Shown: in pieces, positions 16,336 through 24,855 of the stretch | How the letters are laid out: each line of letters starts with the position of its first letter | Position numbering within the stretch: the first letter of the stretch is position 1 | The notes under the pieces: generated by a model | What the model was told of the DNA's origin: nothing | The model's database searches: none | The model's input: the letters and a program-made list of their open reading frames with translations, nothing else | Program-made: the position numbers and the translations under genes | Virus record (IMG/VR): IMGVR_UViG_3300044729_002487 | Location: 21,515 to 85,514 of that record | DNA from: a virus | DNA length: 64,000 bases | Strand: one strand, 5' to 3'

Positions 16336-18063
16336 ATGAATTTGAATTCTTTATTACCTCATGATGCTCAAAGTACTCAAAACAAAGTTGCTATCGCTTT
16401 AGAAAAGAAGTGGCAACGTACAGGTCTTTTAGAAGGACTTGATAATGAGGTTGAGCGCAGAGGAATGGCGGTTCTATTAGAGAACCAAGCAAAACAATTG
16501 GTAACAGAAGCTAACGCAACTTCTACTTCTGCAAATGCTGAAGAGTGGGCTGGTGTTGCTTTACCATTAGTACGTCGTATCTTTGCTGAAATTGCAGCTA
16601 AAGATTTCGTTTCTGTACAACCTATGAACCTTCCTTCTGGACTAGTATTCTTCTTGGATTTCAAGTATGGTACCGCTCAGCAAGTAAAAGGATCTACCGC
16701 TGGTGGTAATGATTTTTTAACTGGCCAAGGACGTAAGTCTCAAGGTGATTCAGTATTTGGTATTACTGATGCTGGTGGTCTTGGAACTGAGGCAGCTGGT
16801 GGAACTGCTCCATCCGAAGGTCTTTATGGTGCTGGACGTTTTGGTTATACAATCAATGACGTGACATCATCTACTTTCACATTGGCTAACTCTGTAACAT
16901 CTGCTCGTACAGGATCTGTTGCAGTTGGTACTGGTGTATTCTCAAACGGTGGTAACTTAACAGGTGCTAGATTTGATTATGTTACTAACTACAATTCAGA
17001 ATTATCTGCATCAGTAGTTTCTACCGGAGCTGGACCATTTACTATCTTATCAATTCCTACCGCATCATTGAGCAATCCTGACTTGAATGGTCTTCGTGCA
17101 TTCAACGTACAAGGTACTAACTTAGATGCTGTATATCCTGAATTCACTCGCCTTTCTAAAGGAAAAGGTCATATTGAATTCTTAGTTGAAGCTGATAGCG
17201 ACTTGAATGCAGTAACAGTAATCTACCAAAAACAACCAGGTGCTGCTAGCCGTGGTGATTTTGAAGATCCAACTGCACTTACAAATAACGTTAAAGCTGC
17301 TTATTTAGATATCCCAGAAATTAACTTGGAACTTCGTTCTGAAGCAATCGTTGCTAAGACTCGTAAGTTAAAAGCAATCTGGTCTCCTGAATTCGCTCAA
17401 GACCTTAACGCATACCACTCAATTGATGCTGAAGCTGAATTAACTTCTATGTTATCTGAGTACATCTCCCAAGAGATTGACCTAGAGATCTTAGACATGT
17501 TGATCCAAAATGCTCAGACAGTCGATCGTTGGTCTGCTAAAATTGGTTTTGAGTGGTCTGCCGCTTCTAACTCATTCGTTCAGTCTAATGCTACTGCTCA
17601 AGCATACAACCAAGGAACTTGGTTCCAAACATTAGGAACTAAAATCCAGAAAGTAAGCAACCGTATTCACCAATTAACAGTACGTGGTGGAGCAAACTTC
17701 TTAGTATGTTCTCCATCTGTAGCTACTATCCTTGAGTCAATCCCAGGATATGCTGCTGATACTGATGGTGATAAAATGCAGTTTGCAATGGGTGTACAAA
17801 AAGTTGGTGCTATTAATAATAGATTCCAAGTTTATAAAAACCCATACATGACTGAAAATGTAATCCTTATGGGTTATAGAGGATCTCAATTCCTTGAAAC
17901 AGGTGCTGTATATGCTCCATATGTTCCGTTGATCATGACTCCATTAGTGTACGATCCTAACAACTTTACACCAAGAAAAGGTGTTATGACTCGTTACGCT
18001 AAGAAAATGGTTCGTCCAGAATTCTACGGAAAAGTATATGTTTCTGCATTGGATACCATCTAA
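16336..18063 (+). CDS. Major capsid protein (gp23)
   Basis: 575 residues (T4 gp23 is 521). The N-terminal propeptide of 58 residues ends in QLVTE58/ANATSTSA, the expected gp21 maturation site, followed by the gp23 hallmark EEWAGVALPLVRRIFAEI and FLDFKYGTA. The middle has an extended insertion domain (about 100-290). The C-terminus contains VCSPSVATILESIPGY and GYRGSQFLETGAVYAPYVPL, typical of T4-like capsids. It follows the scaffold gene by 22 bases and ends just before a strong hairpin terminator, consistent with the most abundant late transcript. Confidence 0.96.
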   Translation: MNLNSLLPHDAQSTQNKVAIALEKKWQRTGLLEGLDNEVERRGMAVLLENQAKQLVTEANATSTSANAEEWAGVALPLVRRIFAEIAAKDFVSVQPMNLPSGLVFFLDFKYGTAQQVKGSTAGGNDFLTGQGRKSQGDSVFGITDAGGLGTEAAGGTAPSEGLYGAGRFGYTINDVTSSTFTLANSVTSARTGSVAVGTGVFSNGGNLTGARFDYVTNYNSELSASVVSTGAGPFTILSIPTASLSNPDLNGLRAFNVQGTNLDAVYPEFTRLSKGKGHIEFLVEADSDLNAVTVIYQKQPGAASRGDFEDPTALTNNVKAAYLDIPEINLELRSEAIVAKTRKLKAIWSPEFAQDLNAYHSIDAEAELTSMLSEYISQEIDLEILDMLIQNAQTVDRWSAKIGFEWSAASNSFVQSNATAQAYNQGTWFQTLGTKIQKVSNRIHQLTVRGGANFLVCSPSVATILESIPGYAADTDGDKMQFAMGVQKVGAINNRFQVYKNPYMTENVILMGYRGSQFLETGAVYAPYVPLIMTPLVYDPNNFTPRKGVMTRYAKKMVRPEFYGKVYVSALDTI

Positions 18064-18105
18064 TAGTTATTTAGTAATTGACAAATGACAATTGCTTAAT
18101 GCGAG

Positions 18106-18132
18106 AAAGGGAGGCTTCGGTCTCCCTTTTTT
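18106..18132 (+). terminator. Rho-independent terminator after gp23
   Basis: Perfect stem AAAGGGAGGC / GTCTCCCTTT (one G-T pair) closing a TTCG tetraloop, followed by a T run. It separates the capsid gene from the fibre cluster. Confidence 0.9.
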
Positions 18133-18155
18133 ACTATCGTAACACATGTAACTAC

Positions 18156-18163
18156 ATATTTAT
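18156..18163 (+). promoter_or_regulatory. Late-type motif ATATTTAT
   Basis: Lies just after the gp23 terminator and 24 bases before the next ATG, so the fibre cluster restarts transcription here. Confidence 0.5.
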
Positions 18164-18179
18164 ATTAAAAGGAAAAAGT

Positions 18180-18581
18180 ATGTCCGCAGGAAGATATTCG
18201 TTTGTCATTGAACAAGGTGCAACTTTAGATTTAGAAATCGTTTATAAAGATGCATCAGGTACGCCTGTAAATTTATCCGGATATACCGCTGCGATGCAGA
18301 TACGAAATACTCAAGGCGGTTCGACATTATATGCTACATTAACATCGAGTTTAGGTAATGTATATAATAAAAAATCAGGATCGGCATTTTTAAGTTTATC
18401 AGGAAGTACATTAGCAAAACCATTGGCATCAGGAAGTATTGGTGTATATATAGGTCACACTGTAACTAATGGATTTACGTTTAACGAAGGTTATTATGAT
18501 TTAGAGTTAACTAATGGTCAAACTCGAGTTCGATTATTAGAAGGTAAAGTTCAAGTATTAAAGCAGGTGACTACAGTATAA
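18180..18581 (+). CDS. Beta-rich tail/fibre accessory protein
   Basis: 133 residues from the ATG at 18180, preceded by AAAAGGAAAAAG. The frame is open further upstream but would run through the terminator, so this start is preferred. The start (MSAGRYSFVIEQGATLDLEI) resembles small N-terminal domains of tail-fibre or baseplate-upper proteins in many phages, built of beta strands. It abuts the collagen-like gene (overlap one base). Likely part of the fibre apparatus. Confidence 0.5.
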   Translation: MSAGRYSFVIEQGATLDLEIVYKDASGTPVNLSGYTAAMQIRNTQGGSTLYATLTSSLGNVYNKKSGSAFLSLSGSTLAKPLASGSIGVYIGHTVTNGFTFNEGYYDLELTNGQTRVRLLEGKVQVLKQVTTV

Positions 18582-19081
18582 TGAGCTTATCAGTACAAAA
18601 AAATATTAATGATGTAAAAGTTACTCGACCGGCGTCGAATCTAATTATTACAGACAATAGAAAAGGTACTACGGTAACAGTTACTAAACCAAATGATGTA
18701 ATTACTGTTACAAATTTATCCGGATTACAAGGAGCAGCTGGATTGCAAGGACCTCAAGGACCAGTTGGACCTGCAGGCCCTGTACGGCCATTTATTGCCA
18801 CAGGAAGTATTTCTGCAAGTGTAAACATAGGCACGAATATCTTCTTTGTAAATTCAGGTAACCAAACGTTCTTAAACCTAACCAATCAAGGCTCTTTTAC
18901 GGTAGCGAGTAGTGCACAAAATGTATTCTTAATTAAGAATGTAAATACTAATGCTGCTATATTAACTGTTAGTCAGAGTGGTATAGTAAAATTTGCAACT
19001 CAATCGAATAATCCAATTGGTTCAACAACTGCAGGATCGATATATTTCACATCATCATCATTATTCATTGGATTAGAATAA
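18581..19081 (+). CDS. Fibre protein with short collagen-like segment
   Basis: 166 residues. Residues about 50-66 contain Gly-X-Y triplets (GLQGPQGPVGPAGP), a collagen-like trimerisation segment common in phage fibres. Beta-strand-rich segments flank it, and the C-terminal half reads like a small head or knob domain. It starts within the stop of the previous gene. I infer a trimeric fibre or whisker; the attachment partner is unknown. Confidence 0.6.
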   Translation: MSLSVQKNINDVKVTRPASNLIITDNRKGTTVTVTKPNDVITVTNLSGLQGAAGLQGPQGPVGPAGPVRPFIATGSISASVNIGTNIFFVNSGNQTFLNLTNQGSFTVASSAQNVFLIKNVNTNAAILTVSQSGIVKFATQSNNPIGSTTAGSIYFTSSSLFIGLE

Positions 19082-19092
19082 TTGATAACAGT

Positions 19093-19100
19093 ATATTTAT
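19093..19100 (+). promoter_or_regulatory. Late-type motif ATATTTAT
   Basis: 27 bases before the fibre start at 19127, in a 45-base gap, followed by an AAAGGAAT ribosome-binding stretch. Confidence 0.45.
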
Positions 19101-19126
19101 TATAAATGATTTAGTAAAGGAATAAA

Positions 19127-20080
19127 ATGGCAACTTGGAAAAAGGTAGCAGTCTCGGGTAGTAATATATCTCAGTTCGTAAACGATAAAAATTATTTAAC
19201 ATCGGTATCTGCACAGCATGCATTTTCAACTGCATCGTTTTTATCAACGCAGATGTTGGCAGGCGGATCAAATGGTAATTTAACATTTGCTTCATCTTCT
19301 GCATCTGGTTTGAAAATTTCAGCTAATGCTGGTACTGATACCGTAACATTTAGTTTGAGTAGTGTACCTAATTCAAGCTTGGCAAATTCATCCGTAACTA
19401 TAGGCGGTACGGCTATAAGTTTAGGTGGATCATCTAATGGGCCATTTAGCGGACTTACATTAACTAATCTTAAAGCTTCTGGATCATTCTCTGGATCGTT
19501 TAGAGGTAATGGATCTGGATTGACTGGTATTGCGACTACATTAAATATTAATGCCGGTACCGGTGGTCCAAGTACTGTTGCATTGACATCGCAAACATTG
19601 ACAGTTGCTGGCACTAGTAATGAAGTAGAAACATCTGTATCTGGTCAAACTATTACAGTTGGATTACCAAATGATGTAACTGTCAGCAATAATTTAACAG
19701 TTGGTGGTAACTTAAATGTACAAGGTACAATAACTTATGTTAACACTACTGATTTATTAGTTGAAGATAAATTCATTTTATTAGCATCAGGTTCTGCTAC
19801 AGCAGGCGATGGCGGTATTATAATAGACCGCGGTTCTGATGGTAACGGAAATATTGCATACGGATATGACTCGTCAACAGATCGTTGGGGATTCCAAAAT
19901 GGTATCGCTGATTCATCTAATGCATTAGACCCAACCTCAGGTAACGGTGTAAATGGAGCATTTGTTGGATATGTATTCACAGAGGCAGCTCATACTGCAA
20001 CAAAACCAACTACGGGTGAATTTGTTGTCGCCGGCGCTGTTTATACATCTACGGCGGGCGATATTTGGATTTATTCATAA
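19127..20080 (+). CDS. Tail fibre protein
   Basis: 317 residues, rich in Ser, Thr, Gly, Asn and Val. It begins MATWKKVAVSGSNISQF, the same attachment-like N-terminus as the fibre at 20583. Residues 150-230 (STVALTSQTLTVAGTSNEVE) have the repetitive beta pattern of fibre shafts. The part after 230 (DLLVEDKFILLASGSATAGD) resembles domains widespread in environmental phage fibres. It carries no enzymatic motif. The N-terminal match suggests both fibres dock on the same baseplate or neck site. Confidence 0.65.
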   Translation: MATWKKVAVSGSNISQFVNDKNYLTSVSAQHAFSTASFLSTQMLAGGSNGNLTFASSSASGLKISANAGTDTVTFSLSSVPNSSLANSSVTIGGTAISLGGSSNGPFSGLTLTNLKASGSFSGSFRGNGSGLTGIATTLNINAGTGGPSTVALTSQTLTVAGTSNEVETSVSGQTITVGLPNDVTVSNNLTVGGNLNVQGTITYVNTTDLLVEDKFILLASGSATAGDGGIIIDRGSDGNGNIAYGYDSSTDRWGFQNGIADSSNALDPTSGNGVNGAFVGYVFTEAAHTATKPTTGEFVVAGAVYTSTAGDIWIYS

Positions 20081-20083
20081 AAA

Positions 20084-20293
20084 ATGATACAACAAGTTAT
20101 GGGAATAGTAAATAAAATTATATCAAAAAATGATAAAACTCAAGTTCTAGATCCGAACATTTTAACGGCTCCGGAGCTTGAGTTTCTACTTAATACTCTT
20201 CGCGGTACAACTATTAAAGGAGAGCAAGTAGAAATGTTTTATAATTTAGTTGTAAAAATACAAAATCAATATATAAATCAAACAGTAAAATAA
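20084..20293 (+). CDS. Small hypothetical protein in fibre cluster
   Basis: 69 residues, helical (MGIVNKIISKNDKTQVLDPN, LTAPELEFLLNTLRG), starting 3 bases after the fibre stop. The layout matches the following 63-residue gene: a short helical protein with a Leu-rich core. It may be a fibre assembly chaperone. The sequence shows no recognised domain. Confidence 0.45.
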   Translation: MIQQVMGIVNKIISKNDKTQVLDPNILTAPELEFLLNTLRGTTIKGEQVEMFYNLVVKIQNQYINQTVK

Positions 20294-20299
20294 TAAGTT

Positions 20300-20491
20300 A
20301 TGGACATGTTCTCAATCGATTTAACACCACAGGAAATTAGTGTGTTACGGCAAGCTTTAGATACGATTACATTAACAGGTAAAGATGCAAAGTATATTGC
20401 TAGCCTACAAATTAAACTAGAAACAGAATTATCAGAGATTCAAAAACAGCTTAATACACCTCCTGTAAAAACAGGTAAAATCTCCAAGTAA
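20300..20491 (+). CDS. Small helical hypothetical protein
   Basis: 63 residues: MDMFSIDLTPQEISVLRQAL, then TGKDAKYIASLQIKLETELS, a two-helix pattern with a basic tail. Similar short proteins accompany fibre genes in environmental T4-like phages. A chaperone role is possible but unsupported by motif. It ends just before a late-type motif. Confidence 0.45.
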   Translation: MDMFSIDLTPQEISVLRQALDTITLTGKDAKYIASLQIKLETELSEIQKQLNTPPVKTGKISK

Positions 20492-20582
20492 GATATTTAT
20501 ATTAAATGTTGTTGGCCGAAAGGAAGTGGGCACACTCACGGCATAGTGTTTGTAACCAACCGCAACGTAAAAGGAAAACGAT
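20492..20582 (+). promoter_or_regulatory. Late-type motif and hairpin leader of the large fibre
   Basis: ATATTTAT at 20493-20500, then a two-tier hairpin: GCCG (20515-20518) with CGGC (20539-20542), enclosing AGTG (20525-20528) with CACT (20533-20536). An AAAAGG site precedes the ATG at 20583. It is more GC-rich than its surroundings. A structured 5' leader is likely, role unknown. Confidence 0.45.
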
Positions 20583-22622
20583 ATGCCATCTTGGAAAAAG
20601 GTCATTACATCTGGCTCTAATGCCTCATTAAATTCTTTATATGCACCAAGCATTACTGGGTCTTTATTAGGAACTGCATCATATGCACTAACAGCATCAT
20701 ATTCAAATAATTTACAAATATCGGGTTCAATTAACAATGTAAATTATATTGATTTTAATACTAGCGCATCAATCCCGCCATATCAAAATGGTAGAATATT
20801 TTGGGATAATACAGAAGGTGCACTATCTGTGTATAATTCAGAAGCTGATGTTACTTTACAAGTAGGACAAGAGAATTGGACTCGAGTGTATAACGATACT
20901 GTAGCTACTATCGCAAATGGAGCTCCAGTACGAATTATAGGAACACATGGCGATCATCCAGAAGTGGTATTAGCCGCATCCATACGAGTATCAGGAAGTT
21001 CTAATTTAGTTAATCAGATTTTAGGTTTAGCAACTCATGATATTGAAGCTGGTACATTCGGATATGTAACTACGCAAGGATTAGTAAGAGGTGTAAATAC
21101 TTCAGCATTTAATGATGGAGATACTCTATACCTTTCTTCATCGGCAGGACAATTAACATCAACAGTACCGTCAGCACCTTATGAAATCGTACCAGTAGGA
21201 CAAGTTGTAAAAGCAAGTCCCGGAGGAAGTGGTATTATTTATGTTGCAGTTCAACAACCATTAGACTTTACAGATTTAAGTTCTGTTGCATTAGGGTTAG
21301 GAACATATCAAGATGGAGATATTTGGACATATTATGGCCCTACGAAACAATGGAGACATCAAAAACAACTTTCAGGCTCGTATGGTATCACAGGATCATT
21401 ATCAGTACGAGGTAACACCGGTGTTAACGTATTAAATACAAAAACATATACATTACGCGGATCCGGCCCTAGTGCTAGCGTTGACTGGGAAAGCCGTACA
21501 TTAAATAATACAGCCGGTACAGCAGTTCTTAACTGGAGAACTTTACAAGGAAGAGATGCTAACAGCAAATTATCATATGAATGGAATGTACGTAAATTAT
21601 ATGATGCAAGTGCCACTCAATCGATTGATTGGCGCATACGCACTGCATATGATACATTAGGCACAGGATCAGTTTTATGGAACGACCGCCAATTAAGAGA
21701 TTCGTCATTTAACAGATCCGTAGTATGGAGTACTCGAGTCACATATGACGATGGTAACCGCATATCAATTGATTGGAAAAACCGACAATTAATTAATAGT
21801 TCTGGTACTATCGCGGTATTGGATTGGCAAACGCAACGAGCATTTAGCACTACTACGTCGCAATCCATTGACTGGAATAATCGAATTTTAACTGATGATG
21901 GAACGCCGGCTGGAGGCGGGCCACCTCAGACAGCAGTTGACTGGCAAAATCGAGCGCTGAATGATTCGGTTGCTGTGACATCAATTGACTGGGCCGGTAG
22001 AGCTTTATATGATCCAGCTGGCATCCCATCAATTGACTATCGCGGCCGAGATCTCCTTGATTCCACCGGCATAACAGCACTGAATTATAATATCACATCT
22101 AACGTATCCGCAGTTCAGCAAACTGCCTGGACACGTGCATTGATAGATATTCCGACTGTCGCTGAACCATTAGCATATTGGTCAAATTATGGTAAATATC
22201 TTCCTACCGGTGAAATACTTGCCAGCGTAACATTTGATGGTTCAGTTGTGGATTATGATTTAGTTGGTATGCGTGAAGATGGAATATGGTATTCGCAAGA
22301 TGCCTCATCAGCAAATGTCGCAACAAAATTATTAGGATTAGCTTTTAATGTTGCCAATGGTGACAACGTATTATTAGAAGGTACTGCAGTCGTTGCATCT
22401 AGTTCATTTGGTAGTGCGTTTCCTAAAGTTGATAAGTTACAATTTGGTGCACCTGTATATCTTAATACAACATCATCTGCCGGTAATTACATGTCAACTA
22501 CGGCACCATCATTATCCGGTCAATTTGTACGAATAATAGGACATGTATATTATCGTAGTACAAATGATCCAGATTTCTATCTAATAAAATTTAAACCTTC
22601 ACATGAGTGGTATGAGATATGA
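20583..22622 (+). CDS. Large tail fibre with DW repeats
   Basis: 679 residues. The N-terminus MPSWKKVITSGSNASLNSLY matches the 19127 fibre. Residues about 90-270 form a beta-rich region. Residues about 300-500 hold some 12 repeats of about 16 residues of the type I-D-W-x-x-R-x-L-x-D-x-x-G, which would make a long trimeric beta shaft. The C-terminal 170 residues are probably a knob or receptor-binding tip. The stop overlaps the next start by 4 bases. A host-recognition fibre is inferred from architecture. Confidence 0.7.
   Translation: MPSWKKVITSGSNASLNSLYAPSITGSLLGTASYALTASYSNNLQISGSINNVNYIDFNTSASIPPYQNGRIFWDNTEGALSVYNSEADVTLQVGQENWTRVYNDTVATIANGAPVRIIGTHGDHPEVVLAASIRVSGSSNLVNQILGLATHDIEAGTFGYVTTQGLVRGVNTSAFNDGDTLYLSSSAGQLTSTVPSAPYEIVPVGQVVKASPGGSGIIYVAVQQPLDFTDLSSVALGLGTYQDGDIWTYYGPTKQWRHQKQLSGSYGITGSLSVRGNTGVNVLNTKTYTLRGSGPSASVDWESRTLNNTAGTAVLNWRTLQGRDANSKLSYEWNVRKLYDASATQSIDWRIRTAYDTLGTGSVLWNDRQLRDSSFNRSVVWSTRVTYDDGNRISIDWKNRQLINSSGTIAVLDWQTQRAFSTTTSQSIDWNNRILTDDGTPAGGGPPQTAVDWQNRALNDSVAVTSIDWAGRALYDPAGIPSIDYRGRDLLDSTGITALNYNITSNVSAVQQTAWTRALIDIPTVAEPLAYWSNYGKYLPTGEILASVTFDGSVVDYDLVGMREDGIWYSQDASSANVATKLLGLAFNVANGDNVLLEGTAVVASSSFGSAFPKVDKLQFGAPVYLNTTSSAGNYMSTTAPSLSGQFVRIIGHVYYRSTNDPDFYLIKFKPSHEWYEI
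21480..22088 (+). repeat. About 12 degenerate 16-residue DW repeats
   Basis: A coding repeat in the large fibre. Each unit starts with I/V-D-W (or variants LNW, YEW, VLW, IDY), has R at position 6 and ends D-S-x-G-x-x-S. The DNA copies are strongly diverged, so selection acts on the protein pattern. Confidence 0.75.
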
Positions 22623-23341
22623 GTAATATAAGTAAAATAAACGGTCGATTAATTACGGCACAGACAGCGTCTTTTGCTCATAATGCAAACAATGCTATAA
22701 GTGCTAGTTATGCTCCATATACACCCGGTAATTTATCATCGGCACAAGCTCGAAGAACGTCGGGCTATACATTAACAAATGCATTTGCATCAATAACATT
22801 TGATCGTACAGATGTAGAAAATTATCCAGCTGTTATATCACATGATAATACTAATACAGATAGAATATATGTTTATTTAAATGGGCTGTATCTAATTCAT
22901 TATCATGCAGATGTAGGACCTGGTACTGTAAGTGATTTTGAATTTGCAGTTTCAAAAAACGGTATTACCAATAATTTAAGTGGTAGTTTAACGGCCGGAA
23001 AAAATTCTAGTACAGATAAAGTAGTTGCAAGCGCCGATACCATGGTATTATTGAATGCCAATGATTACGTTACATTGGTAGCGCGATATCCAGCGTCTTC
23101 TGGCGGATTAGCAAATAACGTTGTATTAAGCGTTACTAAAATGGAAGGTGTTGCCGGACCGCAAGGGCCATCCGGATCCGCCGGCGGTGTAACTCAGATA
23201 ATTGCAGGTACTAATATAACAATATCACCTACCGGTGGTACTGGGGCGGTAACGATTAATTCAACAGGTGGAAGTGGAAATGTTGATTTAGGTAAGGTAT
23301 TGTCTATAACTCAAATTATGTATCCATTTTCAGGTTTTTAA
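22619..23341 (+). CDS. C1q-like fibre/adhesin protein
   Basis: 240 residues. Residues about 45-185 show a C1q/TNF-like jelly-roll pattern (FASITFDRTD, YVYLNGLYLIHYHADVG, YVTLVARYPAS), used in phages for trimeric adhesin tips. A short collagen-like GPQGPSGSAGG follows, and then a Gly/Thr-rich tail. It overlaps the large fibre by 4 bases, so the two may form one appendage. The fold is inferred from strand pattern only. Confidence 0.55.
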   Translation: MSNISKINGRLITAQTASFAHNANNAISASYAPYTPGNLSSAQARRTSGYTLTNAFASITFDRTDVENYPAVISHDNTNTDRIYVYLNGLYLIHYHADVGPGTVSDFEFAVSKNGITNNLSGSLTAGKNSSTDKVVASADTMVLLNANDYVTLVARYPASSGGLANNVVLSVTKMEGVAGPQGPSGSAGGVTQIIAGTNITISPTGGTGAVTINSTGGSGNVDLGKVLSITQIMYPFSGF

Positions 23342-23348
23342 TATTTAT
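23341..23348 (+). promoter_or_regulatory. Late-type motif ATATTTAT
   Basis: Begins at the stop codon of the C1q-like gene and lies 17 bases before the next ATG. Confidence 0.4.
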
Positions 23349-23365
23349 ATAAAAAGAAAAAGATT

Positions 23366-23824
23366 ATGCCAGCAAATACAAGTCCAATTTTCGCATTAAC
23401 ACCTAACATAGGTGACGTAAAGATTACAACAACAGCTGCATTAGTTAGATCAGATGGTTCTGCAGCTAACGCAATAGGTACAGATCATTTCCTTGCATTT
23501 ACGGCAGGAGCGGATGGTTCTTTTATTCAACGTGTAAGATTTATACCAGTTGCATCCGCAGCTGCGGTTACTTCAGTAGCGACAACATTACGAGTATTTT
23601 TAAGTACGGTTAATACTGGTACACCTACTGCTGCTAATACTAATCTAATAGCGGAAATATCTGTACCTGCCATATCGACATCAAACTCGACTAACGCAGT
23701 TAACTACTATGAAATACCATTGAACATTGCAATACCGACTAGTCATTACATTTTAGTTTCGCAACATGTTGCTCAAACAACTAACCAAAGCTGGCAAGCA
23801 ATGGTTATTGGTGGCGACTATTAA
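23366..23824 (+). CDS. Putative virion/adhesin protein
   Basis: 152 residues, dominated by Ala, Thr, Ser, Asn and Val, with regular strand-turn alternation (ITTTAALVRSDGSAANAIGT; YEIPLNIAIPTSHYILVSQH). The pattern suggests a small beta-sandwich. No leader, cysteines or catalytic motif. It sits between the C1q-like protein and two Gly-rich adhesins, so it is probably part of the receptor-binding assembly. Confidence 0.5.
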   Translation: MPANTSPIFALTPNIGDVKITTTAALVRSDGSAANAIGTDHFLAFTAGADGSFIQRVRFIPVASAAAVTSVATTLRVFLSTVNTGTPTAANTNLIAEISVPAISTSNSTNAVNYYEIPLNIAIPTSHYILVSQHVAQTTNQSWQAMVIGGDY

Positions 23825-23835
23825 TAGTATATAAT

Positions 23836-24852
23836 ATGTATTTTGGAAATTCATCATCTGACTTTGGCTTCCTACCTCCTAATTTTAAAGGAGATGTTCA
23901 AGTATTTTATCCAACCGGAATAACAGTATCTGCTACTCAGAACTGGCAAAACTGGGCCAAGCCTAAAGGCGTTTCAATGATATATATGATGTGTATTGGA
24001 GGCGGAGGTGGAGGTGGTGGTGGTCATACCTCCGCTAATGGTTCTACACGCGGAGGAGGTTCTGGAGGAGCATCTAGTGCTTTGACTACATTAATACTTC
24101 CTGCTTTGTTAGTTCCTGATGCATTGAAAATTGCGGTTGGTTTTGGAGGACAGGGAGGAGCCGCATCTAGTAACGGTACCTCAGGTAATCCATCTTATAT
24201 TTCATTAGGTTCTGCATTAACGAATGGGACAGCTATTCCAAACATGATATTAAGAGCAAATGGTGGCGGTAACGGTATTGCTGGTACTGGTGCAGCTGGT
24301 GGTGGTGTATCGACAGGAGGTGCAGTTACTACAATTGCGAATTTAGGACCTATAGGTAAATTAGGTATGTTTTCGAATAATGGTACAGCTGCAAATGCAG
24401 GTTATGCCGGCATCGGTGGTAACGCTGGTGGAGCTCAGACTGGGGCTGTAGGAGCGTCAGTAACAACTGTATTTAATACATTTCCATTGCATGGTGGAGC
24501 AGGAGGTGCTGGTGTAGGTACCGCTGCTAACACCGGATTTGCCGGAGGTTCAATTTCATTGCAAGCGGCAGTAGATTATGAGGGAGGGACAATGACTCCT
24601 GCGTCAAATATCATACCAGCTGGAACTGCGGGTAACGACACAGTCGCTGCCGGAAACGGAAGTGCCGGTATTAAATCATTTCGTCCATTTTTAAATACAG
24701 GAGGATCTGGAGGCGGTAGTGCTTCAGGCCAAGTTGGAGGACAAGGAGGTCCTGGTGGATATGGTTGTGGCGGCGGCGGCGGCGGTGGCGGTACTACCGG
24801 AGGTCGTGGTGGAGCTGGCGGAGAAGGATTAGTCGTAATAATCAGTTGGTAA
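23836..24852 (+). CDS. Glycine-rich adhesin, copy 1
   Basis: 338 residues. The N-terminal 50 contain the NWQNWAKPKGVSMIYMMCIG block; long Gly runs follow, interspersed with short hydrophobic strands, and the end is GGRGGAGGEGLVVIISW. Gly-rich motif arrays of this kind form the polyglycine-type sandwich of T-even gp38 adhesins. This is an analogy, not a shown homology. The next gene is a paralogue (KPKGVTMIHMLCIG, ending GGDGIVIITCW), giving a tandem pair. Likely receptor recognition. Confidence 0.6.
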   Translation: MYFGNSSSDFGFLPPNFKGDVQVFYPTGITVSATQNWQNWAKPKGVSMIYMMCIGGGGGGGGGHTSANGSTRGGGSGGASSALTTLILPALLVPDALKIAVGFGGQGGAASSNGTSGNPSYISLGSALTNGTAIPNMILRANGGGNGIAGTGAAGGGVSTGGAVTTIANLGPIGKLGMFSNNGTAANAGYAGIGGNAGGAQTGAVGASVTTVFNTFPLHGGAGGAGVGTAANTGFAGGSISLQAAVDYEGGTMTPASNIIPAGTAGNDTVAAGNGSAGIKSFRPFLNTGGSGGGSASGQVGGQGGPGGYGCGGGGGGGGTTGGRGGAGGEGLVVIISW

Positions 24853-24855
24853 GTT

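Noticed and set aside
18078-18179. Upstream extension of the 18180 gene
   Set aside because: It would cross the perfect terminator hairpin and the late-type motif; the ATG at 18180 has a good ribosome site.
20506-20631. 41-codon frame in the leader of the large fibre
   Set aside because: It runs through the hairpin and into the fibre gene in another frame, with no ribosome site; the region is better read as a structured leader.
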